DNA from: Rhodohalobacter sp. SW132
Lineage (GTDB): Bacteria > Bacteroidota > Rhodothermia > Balneolales > Balneolaceae
Length of the DNA stretch: 64,000 nt
Assembly (NCBI RefSeq): GCF_003390325.1
Contig: NZ_QUOK01000001.1
Coordinates: forward strand, 620,001-684,000
Direction of reading: 5' to 3'
The translations under genes and the position numbers were made by a program. Shown piece by piece: positions 1 to 8,303 of the stretch; the first letter of the stretch is position 1, and each line of letters begins with the position of its first letter. The notes under the pieces were generated by a model. The model worked only from the letters and a program-made list of their open reading frames with translations, ran no database searches and was not told the DNA's origin.

Positions 1-1
1 T

Positions 2-268
2 ACCGAGGAAGAACAGCAATTGGCTATTCGGTCAAATTTTTTAGCTTTTGAAGATTTTCATAACTGGAGTGAGGTTATTACTACTCCACATGGTGATTTT
101 CATATAAGCGTGGAAGTGTATTATGTAGACGATATCAATTTTGAAAGAGTAGAAGCTCAGACAACATTCAAAAAAATTGATGTAACGGTAAGAAGTGAAT
201 TTCTGAGGGGGATCAATGAGCCCCGAAATTATCAGTTAGAGTTTATTCGAAATTACTACGCTGAGTAG
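2..268 (+). CDS. C-terminal part of a pilin-like or secreted protein (5' truncated)
   Basis: The frame is open from base 2, so the start lies outside the window; the TTG at base 20 is probably internal. The visible 89 residues are beta-rich and polar (VYYVDD, KIDVTV, YQLEFIRNYY), as in the globular C-terminal half of a minor pilin. The stop is 20 bases before the next gene, which has a hydrophobic N-terminal helix, and a PilX-like gene follows, so the three probably form one operon. I do not recognise a family for this fragment; the pilus link rests on its neighbours. Confidence 0.6.
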   Translation, partial: TEEEQQLAIRSNFLAFEDFHNWSEVITTPHGDFHISVEVYYVDDINFERVEAQTTFKKIDVTVRSEFLRGINEPRNYQLEFIRNYYAE

Positions 269-288
269 TGTAACAAGGAATACTGTCC

Positions 289-966
289 ATGAATTTAGGA
301 ATCGTAACAAGTTATATAGTAGCCGGGGTAATACTTTTAGGTATTGTTATGATGAATATACGCGTTCAAAACAGTGGTGCTGAATTGACTATCTCTCAAA
401 TGAACAGACAATATGTAACCGATATTTCGGACATGCTGAATGATGATTTATCTAATATGGGATATGATGTAAATAGAATCACCCGGGATCCCGAAACAGA
501 TGTAGTACGAATTATGGATTGTGCACAGTCTCACAGAATCAGGTTTTATAGAAATTTGTGTGAAACTGAGGCAGAGTGCAATGATCCGAATCGAATACCT
601 GAACGTATTGAATGGCGATTTTTGCTTGATAATGAAATCTCTGCAACCAACCCCGCCCACAGGACATTGTTGAGAACGGTAACCGAATTTGACCCTTCTA
701 CCGGAGATCCCCTTGCCGTTAATACCCAGGAAATAAATGTAGGCGTAACACAATTCAATATCGAGTACTACGAGACGGTAGGCTCAAATAGCAATATATC
801 ACCTGGATGCGGGTCAAATGTGACAAATGTCAGACAGTTTAAAGTTACACTTGAAGTACAAAGTGCTGAAAAAATATATAGTCGTTCATTGGCTGAAGGT
901 CGTTATGTCCGATCGGTTTGGGAAAAACGATTTACTCCTGCAAACTTGCAGATCAATACAAACTAA
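289..966 (+). CDS. Pilin-like membrane-anchored protein (minor pilin/PilW-like)
   Basis: A 225-residue protein with one hydrophobic helix at about residues 5-22 followed by a charged stalk helix (QNSGAELTISQMNRQYV) and a mostly beta C-terminal domain with three cysteines (CETEAEC, GCG). This is the lollipop layout of type IV pilins and type II secretion pseudopilins. No clear prepilin-peptidase site (G/FxxxE) precedes the helix, so it may not be processed in the usual way. The next gene starts 11 bases after the stop and is PilX-like, which supports a minor-pilin operon. Family assignment is inference from architecture and context. Confidence 0.65.
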   Translation: MNLGIVTSYIVAGVILLGIVMMNIRVQNSGAELTISQMNRQYVTDISDMLNDDLSNMGYDVNRITRDPETDVVRIMDCAQSHRIRFYRNLCETEAECNDPNRIPERIEWRFLLDNEISATNPAHRTLLRTVTEFDPSTGDPLAVNTQEINVGVTQFNIEYYETVGSNSNISPGCGSNVTNVRQFKVTLEVQSAEKIYSRSLAEGRYVRSVWEKRFTPANLQINTN

Positions 967-977
967 CAGGCAGAGTT

Positions 978-2114
978 ATGGGCAGAGCAATGTTAATTAT
1001 TTGTGCAGGCGTTCTTGTATCACTGGGTATCACCAGTATAAGTACATCCAATCAAGGTAAAATGCTTAACCAAAGCACGGTTAATTACGCAGAATATACC
1101 ATGGCCAAGAACTCGGCGCACACAGCTATCCAAATAGCGACACAACACATCAACCAGAATGAAGACTGGCCAAACCAATATAATAGTGAAACAAATTACT
1201 GGAATCCCACAATTCAGGGACTGGAAGTACGGCTACATACGGAATTCGAGGATAATGATTTCTGGGAAACAGGAGAGCACGACCTGCTCTGGTTTTATTC
1301 CAAAGCACAAATTGGAGAAGAATTTGGAAACAAAATTGTAGAAGTCATTAGTCATTATCGAAAACGACCATTTTTTGAATTAGTACCCGATTTTAGAGGA
1401 GCCCTTCAATTACCAACAGATATTGGAGAATTTAATGTAGATGGGAATGCTCACAATATTAGTGGAATTCCGCCCGCTTCAAGCGGCTGTGATATTGGTG
1501 ATGTAAAACCACCTGTAGTTGTTAATTCACAGGAAACTAAAGATAAACTGATAAATGCCGGTGTAAATCTGGAAGGCAAAGAAGGAGATACAAATCCGGA
1601 TGAGATTGAGGTAGATTCTGATTTGAACTACGAACCAACAGATGAACTCATTGAGCGCCTCTACCATGCAAATAATACAGTTACAGTTAATTCCGATTAC
1701 AGTGCCACATTAGGTACCGCTCAGAACCCCGGCGTATTCTTTATTGAAGGTCATGTAAGACTCACCGGACAGCAAACTGAAGGGTTCGGAATTATGGTAA
1801 TCAGAGCGGATGCCAGCATGGAAATGGAAGATCCCAGTTTAAGCGTTGCGGGTAACTTTGAATTTAATGGATTAGTTATTTTTGAAAACGCTTATGCTTT
1901 TGATGGCCGCGGAACACCAACTATAAATGGATCTGTTTTAGTTGGCGAAACACCGGATCATACCGGAGATAAAATCGACATCGACCTGGGTGGTAATATT
2001 AACATCAACTACGACTGCAAAGGCGAGATGTATGCTAAAATGGCCGCTGATAATGCCGTGCAGCAGAATAAGTACACTTTGGTGGTTTCATCAGAAAATC
2101 TCAAATTCAATTAA
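978..2114 (+). CDS. PilX-like minor pilin / pilus assembly protein
   Basis: I choose the ATG at 978 (378 residues) because it places a hydrophobic helix (about residues 4-20, LIICAGVLVSLGITSIS) at the N-terminus and does not overlap the upstream gene; an upstream in-frame start at 918 would. After the helix comes the pattern of small and polar residues seen in PilX-type N-termini (YTMAKNSAHTAIQIATQHI). The C-terminal half has a repeated beta pattern (PGVFFIEGHVRLTG, GNFEFNGLVIF, TINGSVLVG), as in proteins annotated near type IV pilus minor pilins. It is the last gene of its operon; a convergent trhO follows. Confidence 0.65.
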   Translation: MGRAMLIICAGVLVSLGITSISTSNQGKMLNQSTVNYAEYTMAKNSAHTAIQIATQHINQNEDWPNQYNSETNYWNPTIQGLEVRLHTEFEDNDFWETGEHDLLWFYSKAQIGEEFGNKIVEVISHYRKRPFFELVPDFRGALQLPTDIGEFNVDGNAHNISGIPPASSGCDIGDVKPPVVVNSQETKDKLINAGVNLEGKEGDTNPDEIEVDSDLNYEPTDELIERLYHANNTVTVNSDYSATLGTAQNPGVFFIEGHVRLTGQQTEGFGIMVIRADASMEMEDPSLSVAGNFEFNGLVIFENAYAFDGRGTPTINGSVLVGETPDHTGDKIDIDLGGNININYDCKGEMYAKMAADNAVQQNKYTLVVSSENLKFN

Positions 2115-2163
2115 CATATTTTTGAACCGGCAAAAAAATTGCAGATCGTTTTAACCTCATCTG

Positions 2164-3123
2164 CTATTTACTGATTTTTATATCCCTCTCTTTAAAATCG
2201 TCATCAAAATAGTTGTACCATTTTCTGAATGGCCGGAACGCATTATCTGCATTAAAGGGGCGCCGATATTCGCTGTTCATGCACTCTTCGCTGCAGCATC
2301 CTTTATATTTTTCGGCTCCCTCCTCGGAGCAGACAAACAGTTTATTACACTCCATATTGGCACAATTGATAAAACTGTCTGCCGGTTTTCCAGTGATCTC
2401 ACAATGCGCAATCGGCTGCAGATCCCCTTTGTTTACAGGCACTACCAGCCGGTCATCAAATACAAAACATTTTCCTTTAAAATGCTTTCCATCTTCTTCT
2501 TTCGCATAATTTAAAATCCCGCCGTGCAGCTGATTCACGTCATCCCAGCCTTTCTGCTTCATCAAAACAGAAAATTTTTCGCAGCGAATCCCGCCGGTGC
2601 AGTACATCAGCACTTTTTTATCTTTGGGTATATCAGACTCATCAAGCCACCTTGGGAAATCATAAAAATTCTCAACCTGCGGTTTGATAGCTCCCTCAAA
2701 ATGTCCGACTTCACTTTCATAGTCGTTTCGCACGTCGATCATCACATAATCCTTGTTCGACTCCATCGTTTCGCGCCACTCCGATGGCGACAGATGCCGG
2801 CCGCCCTCTTCCGGATTAAGTCCGTCGACATGAATCGAAACAATCTCCTCCCGAACTTTACAGGTAAGGCGCGGAAATGGAATCGTATCCGCTTCTTCGG
2901 TTTTAAATTCGGTCTCTTCAAATCCATCCAGCGACCACACATACTGCCTGTAGGCTTCCATCTGTTCAGGTGTGCCGCCGAGCGTACCGTTCAGGCCCTC
3001 TTTGCCGATATAAACCCGGCCTTTCACATCCAGATCCTGCAGAAATGCTTTATGCGCTTTACAAAACTGCTCAGGCTCCCGGATTTCTTTAAACTTGTAG
3101 TAGAGAATGACTTCGTAACTCAT
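2164..3123 (-). CDS. trhO: tRNA uridine(34) hydroxylase TrhO (rhodanese-domain, YceA family)
   Basis: TrhO uses oxygen to make 5-hydroxyuridine at tRNA position 34, the first step to cmo5U or mo5U. The 319-residue protein has the family layout: an N-terminal acylphosphatase-like domain (residues 1-95), a rhodanese domain (about 120-220) with the active-site loop MYCTGGIRCEKF (Cys175, Cys181), and a cysteine-rich tail (CEITGK, NCANMECNKLF, CCSEEC) that probably binds metal. Length and motifs match the family over the whole protein. It is transcribed divergently from the metalloprotease gene at 3218. Confidence 0.95.
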   Translation of the reverse strand: MSYEVILYYKFKEIREPEQFCKAHKAFLQDLDVKGRVYIGKEGLNGTLGGTPEQMEAYRQYVWSLDGFEETEFKTEEADTIPFPRLTCKVREEIVSIHVDGLNPEEGGRHLSPSEWRETMESNKDYVMIDVRNDYESEVGHFEGAIKPQVENFYDFPRWLDESDIPKDKKVLMYCTGGIRCEKFSVLMKQKGWDDVNQLHGGILNYAKEEDGKHFKGKCFVFDDRLVVPVNKGDLQPIAHCEITGKPADSFINCANMECNKLFVCSEEGAEKYKGCCSEECMNSEYRRPFNADNAFRPFRKWYNYFDDDFKERDIKISK

Positions 3124-3217
3124 AAAAAAGAGACGATAAACTTTATTGATCCGTTATTTTTTGCTAACCCGTTAAATTACGATCTTTTTAACCCTTTTCG
3201 TACCCAAAAATATCCCT

Positions 3218-5002
3218 TTGTTTAGATTTCCCGCACTTTCCATTCTATTGGTTTTGATCTCAGTGATGATCTTTACCGATCGTGCATCCGGTCAGCAGAG
3301 TGCCTTTCACTCAGGCCACCCGGTGTTGGATCAGATTCGTGCAGCAGAATCAGCCGGTGAAATCAGTAAGGATGAATCGGTACTGCAGATGTTTTACGCA
3401 GGCTATAGCCCCGAACGACTGAATGACGCATTTACACCCGCTGATGGAGGTTCGCCAATAAAATGCATGGTGCCATTTTATCAGCACTATAACGAGGTGA
3501 AACCTGAACTCTCTTCAGCCACTATTGCAGAAATTGAAGAACTCACCTATCACTCCCGAACGGCAACGGAGTTCAGTTATGTCACACCATCTGGTAAGTT
3601 CATTCTCTATTACGATACCACCGGCACGGATGCTGTTCCTGCTGAACAGACATTGCAGGAAGCCGTGGACGAAAACATCCCCGATTATATATGGCATGCC
3701 GCTTTTGCCGCTGATTCATCCTACAGGCACCAGGTAGAACAGCTCGGTTTTACCGATTTTATACTCAGCTCTCCCTACGAAATTGATTTTCAAAATTTTG
3801 GTTTTTACGGAACGACAACACGGTCTGGCTCCACATCATATATCACCCTTCATTCCAACTTTAACGGATTTCCGTTGAATACGCACCCCCTTGGCAACCG
3901 GATCGGCGCACTGTATGCCACTATTGCCCACGAAATCAAACATGCCATCCAGTATGCAGCAAACCGATGGAGAGGCAGTGCCGGATCTTTCAACTGGATA
4001 GAAATGGATGCCACCATGATGGAAGAGATTGTTTTTGAAGATGTAAATGACTACTACAACTATATCCGATTCTCCTTTAATTCTGATCAGCCGAGCAACA
4101 ATTCTATTTTTGGAAATCCACAAGACCCAACTCCCGGCGCCTACTGGCACGTAACCTGGATGCTCTTTTTTGCTGAAAAATTTGGCATGGATTTCTGGGT
4201 GGATGTCTGGGATGATGTGGCCCATCAGCCTGAAATTCTCTTTACGGATGCTATCGAACTTCAGCTTGGTTCCCGCGGCGAAACGTTTGAATCTAATCAT
4301 CTCCAAAACTTAACGTGGCATCTGGGATCCGGTCAGCGTTTTGGCGGTGCTAATTTCGGTTTTGAAGACAGGGTGAATTATCCTATTCCGTTCATACAAT
4401 CTGAACTATCTGCCATACCCGACAGTGCATCAAATACCTCACTTCGATCCCTGGGCGCCCATTATTTCCATGCGTCCGCTTCCGGACCCGCCCTTGGATC
4501 ACCGCAAATTCTGTTAAATTCCCCCACGCCCGGAGTTGGTGTGGGCGTGATCGGTATTTTTCACGATGGTTCATCCGAAAAGCGAATAGCTACCCAGAGC
4601 AATCAAAGCACACCAACAAACCTCGAGCTTGTTACCGGCTGGAACTGGAGTGATCTGTCAGATCTTTATATATCCGTCGTGAACACGAACCGCACCCGCA
4701 CGGCCGACTATACCGTTGAAGTCCGCTCAGCTCTCCCTCAGCAGTCTCTGCTTGCAAATAACTACCCAAACCCGTTCCGCACAGCAACAACGATCGAATT
4801 TTCACTGCTTTCAGAGCAAAAAGTTCGGCTTGATGTATTTGATTCTCTTGGCCGACGGGTTTCTACTCTACTTGACAGAACCCTGGATGAAGGTGTTCAC
4901 CAGGCTGATTTTAACGGCTCAGGCCTTGCTTCGGGCGTTTATTTTTATCGCCTGATTACGGATAGTGATATTACTACAAATAAAATGCTGCTAATCAAAT
5001 AA
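3218..5002 (+). CDS. Secreted metalloprotease, MXAN_6640-like, with type A (T9SS) sorting domain
   Basis: A 594-residue secreted protein. The TTG start is chosen because it gives a complete signal peptide (residues 1-26, ending ASGQ); the next Met would remove most of it. The zinc motif HEIKHAIQ (HExxH) lies near residue 238, and E264/E270 in the MDATMMEEI stretch could supply the third ligand. The last 80 residues start NNYPNPF and end SGVYFYRLI...KMLLIK, a classic type A C-terminal sorting domain of Bacteroidota-type secretion, so the enzyme is probably exported and surface-attached or released. Substrate unknown. Overall layout resembles proteins named MXAN_6640 family putative metalloprotease. 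Confidence 0.85.
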   Translation: MFRFPALSILLVLISVMIFTDRASGQQSAFHSGHPVLDQIRAAESAGEISKDESVLQMFYAGYSPERLNDAFTPADGGSPIKCMVPFYQHYNEVKPELSSATIAEIEELTYHSRTATEFSYVTPSGKFILYYDTTGTDAVPAEQTLQEAVDENIPDYIWHAAFAADSSYRHQVEQLGFTDFILSSPYEIDFQNFGFYGTTTRSGSTSYITLHSNFNGFPLNTHPLGNRIGALYATIAHEIKHAIQYAANRWRGSAGSFNWIEMDATMMEEIVFEDVNDYYNYIRFSFNSDQPSNNSIFGNPQDPTPGAYWHVTWMLFFAEKFGMDFWVDVWDDVAHQPEILFTDAIELQLGSRGETFESNHLQNLTWHLGSGQRFGGANFGFEDRVNYPIPFIQSELSAIPDSASNTSLRSLGAHYFHASASGPALGSPQILLNSPTPGVGVGVIGIFHDGSSEKRIATQSNQSTPTNLELVTGWNWSDLSDLYISVVNTNRTRTADYTVEVRSALPQQSLLANNYPNPFRTATTIEFSLLSEQKVRLDVFDSLGRRVSTLLDRTLDEGVHQADFNGSGLASGVYFYRLITDSDITTNKMLLIK

Positions 5003-5012
5003 ACCGGATTTC

Positions 5013-6173
5013 TCAATTCTCCCCTCTTGAGATCAGCTCAAGTACGATATAATCCGCAAGTTTAAGTCCCTTTTCAGTTAAACGAAGCTCCGATTGTTCG
5101 TTATCAATTTTCTGCATGAATACGCAGTTTCGCTCTTCCTGAATTCTCAGCCAGTCCCGCTGACGATCATTCAGCTTATAACCATATTTCCCACTCAGCT
5201 CTTCCGTCGTGATACCTGATACGGTTCGCAGCCCAAGCATTAATCGTTCTTCTGCCAGGGTGGTGAGAGTCAGATCTTCCACTTCATCCTGAAGTGAATC
5301 CCAATTCTTTTCCAGGTACGGTTTGATATCCGGTCGATTTCTCCAGCGCCGGGCACCATTTTTATTCCAAAGCAGAGAGTGAGCAGACGGGCCCAGCCCA
5401 AGATAGTTCACATGTTTCCAGTAGTTACTGTTGTGAACTGCCTCTTTTCCCGGTTTGGAAAAATTGCTGACTTCGTAGCGCTGAAGCCCGGCCATCCTCA
5501 GTTTATCCTGCACAAGCGTAAAATGAGCTTCTACAGTATCATCTTCCGGGGGCTGAATTCGTCCCAGTTCCACCTGTTTCCCAAGTCTTGTTTTCGGTTC
5601 AATTGTGAGGGAGTAAGCTGAAATGTGCGGCGGATCGAAACTTAGCAGCCGGTCAATGTCTTTCTCCAAAGCCTGCAGGCTCTGACCGGGGTTGCCATAA
5701 ATAAGATCTGCCGTAAATGATGAGAACCCGGTTTCGCGGATCAATTCCAGCGCACGTACAGCCTCGTCCTTTGTATGGGCGCGGTTCATGAATGAAAGCA
5801 GATCTGGATCAAAAGACTGCACGCCCATGCTTACCCTGGTAAACCCAAGATTTTTCAGTTGATGCAGATATTCCTTCGAAACGTCATCCGGGTTCATTTC
5901 GATGGTCGTTTCGTCAGACTCAACATCAAAAACATCATCCAAAACAGTGAGAATATCGCTGAGCTGCGCTGAAGTGAGGAGTGATGGGGTGCCGCCGCCA
6001 AAGTAAATAGTTCGGATTTTTTGTGCGGAAAATGGTTTATCCCGATAAGATTTGATCTCTTCAATCAGTGCATCTACAAACGGCTGGCGGAGCTGATCGC
6101 GGGTAAGAAAGTAAAAATTGCAGTAGCTGCACGCCTGTTTACAGAACGGAATATGCAGATAGATTCCAGCCAT
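5013..6173 (-). CDS. hemW: Radical SAM heme chaperone HemW
   Basis: HemW is a radical-SAM relative of HemN that binds haem and delivers it to respiratory proteins. The 386-residue protein begins with the HemW-type cluster motif CKQACSYCNF (Cys11, Cys15, Cys18) and, unlike true HemN, has Phe rather than Cys two residues after the third cysteine. The FGGGTPS SAM-binding loop (58-64), GVQSF and the HNSNYW stretch typical of the family are present, as is the C-terminal HemW/HemN winged-helix region. It sits tail to tail with the metalloprotease gene, 10 bases apart. Confidence 0.93.
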   Translation of the reverse strand: MAGIYLHIPFCKQACSYCNFYFLTRDQLRQPFVDALIEEIKSYRDKPFSAQKIRTIYFGGGTPSLLTSAQLSDILTVLDDVFDVESDETTIEMNPDDVSKEYLHQLKNLGFTRVSMGVQSFDPDLLSFMNRAHTKDEAVRALELIRETGFSSFTADLIYGNPGQSLQALEKDIDRLLSFDPPHISAYSLTIEPKTRLGKQVELGRIQPPEDDTVEAHFTLVQDKLRMAGLQRYEVSNFSKPGKEAVHNSNYWKHVNYLGLGPSAHSLLWNKNGARRWRNRPDIKPYLEKNWDSLQDEVEDLTLTTLAEERLMLGLRTVSGITTEELSGKYGYKLNDRQRDWLRIQEERNCVFMQKIDNEQSELRLTEKGLKLADYIVLELISRGEN

Positions 6174-6255
6174 ACCGATTTGAATGAGATTTGAAATGGA
6201 TCACTTAGTCAGGCAGGTTCAACATCCGCTGATGACCTCAGGATGTTTACGCCAT

Positions 6256-6819
6256 CTATTTTGAATCGGCCTTCTCTTCAGGTGTGTAAAATGGATTCGA
6301 TTCGTAGGTATCCACCTGCCGGTATGTTCGCTGATATTTCACATAATTTTCTGCGGATGTTTTGATCGACTTCATCTCCTCATCCGTTAATTTCCGTGCT
6401 TTTTTAGCGGGTGAACCCATGTACAGGTATCCCGATTCAAGTGTTTTACCGGGCGGCACAAGTGTTCCTGCGGCAACGATCACATCAGATAGAATAACCG
6501 CCTCATCAAGTATCGTTGCGTGAATTCCAATCAGTACCCGATCGTGGATTGTACAACCATGAACCATCGCATTGTGGCCAATGGTCACATCATCACCAAT
6601 GACCGTCGGGCCGGTCTGGTTCATTACGTGAATAGAAGCGTTGTCCTGAACGTTCGTGCGCTCCCCGATCCTGATATAGTTAACATCACCCCGGATGGTT
6701 GAGTTGAACCATATGGAACTATCCGCACCGATTTTCACGTCACCAATGATATCGGCACTGGGTGCTACGAAAACCGAATCATTATACTCAGGGGAGCGGT
6801 CTAAAAACTGGTAGATCAT
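6256..6819 (-). CDS. Gamma-class carbonic anhydrase family protein
   Basis: A 187-residue left-handed beta-helix protein with hexapeptide repeats (PSADIIGDVKIGADSSIWFNSTIRGDVN and onward). Putative zinc ligands are visible: His in ASIHV and the HNAMVH pair typical of gamma carbonic anhydrases and YrdA/PaaY proteins. Whether it has anhydrase activity or acts as a thioesterase-like or orphan family member cannot be told from sequence. It starts 5 bases after the end of the upstream dsbA-like gene on the same strand, so the two are probably cotranscribed. Confidence 0.9.
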   Translation of the reverse strand: MIYQFLDRSPEYNDSVFVAPSADIIGDVKIGADSSIWFNSTIRGDVNYIRIGERTNVQDNASIHVMNQTGPTVIGDDVTIGHNAMVHGCTIHDRVLIGIHATILDEAVILSDVIVAAGTLVPPGKTLESGYLYMGSPAKKARKLTDEEMKSIKTSAENYVKYQRTYRQVDTYESNPFYTPEEKADSK

Positions 6820-6824
6820 CTTTT

Positions 6825-7442
6825 TTAGTTGGTGCGATACATTTGCAGCTCAACAATAGACTTAAACTGCTCGTAGCTTTGAGGGTTCTGCTGAAGTTTT
6901 CGTCCGTTCACAAAAAAGGTTGGCGTTGAATTCACTGTTCTCCGCAGTCCTTCCTGTCTTTGATATTCCACACGTTCTGCAATTTCATCTGACTCTACAT
7001 CTTCGCGAAACTGATCCATATCCAGACCAATTTCTTCGGCATATCCTTGAAACAGCTCCCATGCATTACCTCGCGACCACTCCGCCTGGTTCTCAAAAAT
7101 CAGGTCGTGCATATCGTAAAAATGTCCTTGTTCCCGCGCAGCTTCGGCAGAATGAGCAGCCAGACGGCTAAACTGGAATCCGCTCAGCGGAAAGTGACGG
7201 TAGTTAAATTCCACCATATCGCCGAACTCATCTTTCAGCCTTTGTTCTAAAGGCACAAAATCTCTGCATGCCGGGCATTGAAAATCGCTGTATTTCAATA
7301 TTTCAACTTTTTGTGCTGTTCGCTCCCCTTGAGCAGAAGATGAGCTGTTATCGGAATTCCCGGACAAACCATAATAAAGTGCTCCGCCGGCGATGAGCAG
7401 AAAAGCAGCAAACAGAGCAATTTGTACATTTTTGTTATTCAT
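6825..7442 (-). CDS. DsbA-like thiol:disulfide oxidoreductase, membrane-anchored
   Basis: A 205-residue envelope protein. An uncleaved signal anchor (about residues 8-26) is followed by a Ser-rich linker and a thioredoxin fold with the DsbA-type inserted helical domain. The active site is CPAC (Cys56, Cys59) in KYSDFQCPACRDF, and the cis-proline loop is NSTPTFFVNG. This resembles the BdbD/DsbA group with a CPxC site that forms or isomerises disulfides in exported proteins. It is the first gene of a two-gene unit with the carbonic anhydrase gene. Confidence 0.9.
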   Translation of the reverse strand: MNNKNVQIALFAAFLLIAGGALYYGLSGNSDNSSSSAQGERTAQKVEILKYSDFQCPACRDFVPLEQRLKDEFGDMVEFNYRHFPLSGFQFSRLAAHSAEAAREQGHFYDMHDLIFENQAEWSRGNAWELFQGYAEEIGLDMDQFREDVESDEIAERVEYQRQEGLRRTVNSTPTFFVNGRKLQQNPQSYEQFKSIVELQMYRTN

Positions 7443-7473
7443 AGAATCGATTTTTTAGAAAAAATATTAGATT

Positions 7474-7481
7474 TAAAGATA
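7474..7481 (-). promoter_or_regulatory. Candidate -7 element for the dsbA-like gene
   Basis: Read on the minus strand this is TATCTTTA, one base from the Bacteroidota-type -7 box TAnnTTTG, 32 bases upstream of the dsbA-like start. I do not see a matching TTG at the expected -33 distance, so the call is weak. Confidence 0.25.
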
Positions 7482-7570
7482 CTCTGATTTCGGGTAAATA
7501 TCACCGCCGATGTGGTATGATTTTATCCCGAAAATTACCTGCAGGTGCGTTAAAAGTTAACAGTCCTTCA

Positions 7571-7649
7571 AAGTCATCGGATGAGTCACACACAAATCGT
7601 ATATTGATCCGGAATGACTCGATTTTTCGATAAACTCATCCGATGACTT
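7571..7649. repeat. Perfect 16-bp inverted repeat with 47-bp spacer
   Basis: AAGTCATCGGATGAGT at 7571-7586 and its exact reverse complement at 7634-7649 flank a spacer in the 233-bp gap between the sufE and dsbA-like genes, both on the minus strand. A related sequence lies at 49861-49881 (see findings), which suggests a dispersed palindromic repeat rather than a local terminator; no U-run follows either arm. Confidence 0.75.
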
Positions 7650-7675
7650 CATAACATTTAATCGATGATCCACCA

Positions 7676-8107
7676 CTACGCTTGATTTGCCAATTTCGCC
7701 TTGTAAGCCATAGCGTAAATTTTCATCTGTTTAATCATAGATGCAAGGCCATTAGATCGTGTTGGGGATAGATGCTCCTGCATACCGATTTTTTTTATGA
7801 ACTCAGGATTGGTGGCCAATATGGTATCGGGTTCTTCACCGGAATAGAAATTAACCATCAATGCAACAAGGCCTTTCGTAATGGCAGCATCGCTATCAGC
7901 CCTGAAAATCACCTTACCTTCATCAAGCTCTGTAGTCAGCCACACTTGCGATTGACATCCACGCACAAGGTTTTCTTCTATTTTATGTTCATCTTCAAGC
8001 GGAGAAAGTTTTTGACCTGTTTTTATGATGTACTTATAACGTTCCTGCCAGTCGGACAGTGCTTGAAATTCCCGGATAATTCGATCCTGCTTTTCCTTTA
8101 TAGTCAT
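7676..8107 (-). CDS. sufE: SufE-family Fe-S cluster sulfur acceptor
   Basis: SufE takes persulfide sulfur from the cysteine desulfurase SufS and passes it to the SufBCD scaffold. I choose the ATG at 8107 (143 residues), which matches the usual SufE length; the longer frame to 8188 adds a 27-residue hydrophobic extension without family resemblance. The acceptor cysteine is Cys51 in the conserved VRGCQSQVW, and the C-terminal half shows LVALMVNFYSGE and GLASMIKQMK as in the family. No other suf gene is in the window. Confidence 0.93.
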   Translation of the reverse strand: MTIKEKQDRIIREFQALSDWQERYKYIIKTGQKLSPLEDEHKIEENLVRGCQSQVWLTTELDEGKVIFRADSDAAITKGLVALMVNFYSGEEPDTILATNPEFIKKIGMQEHLSPTRSNGLASMIKQMKIYAMAYKAKLANQA

Positions 8108-8303
8108 TGTAAAAAATCTGAACTGATAAAAATTGATTCCTTTATGGAAGATATAAAATATTACGGGAAATCTGTCCCATGATCTCAACCAGGGTATGTT
8201 CAGATATGATCAGGAATAGCCAAATCAGGGAAGCCCAAAACAGAAAACGCCGGGCTATACCGGCACTTTCTGGTGATGCTGTGATAAGAAAACTGGTTAA
8301 TGG

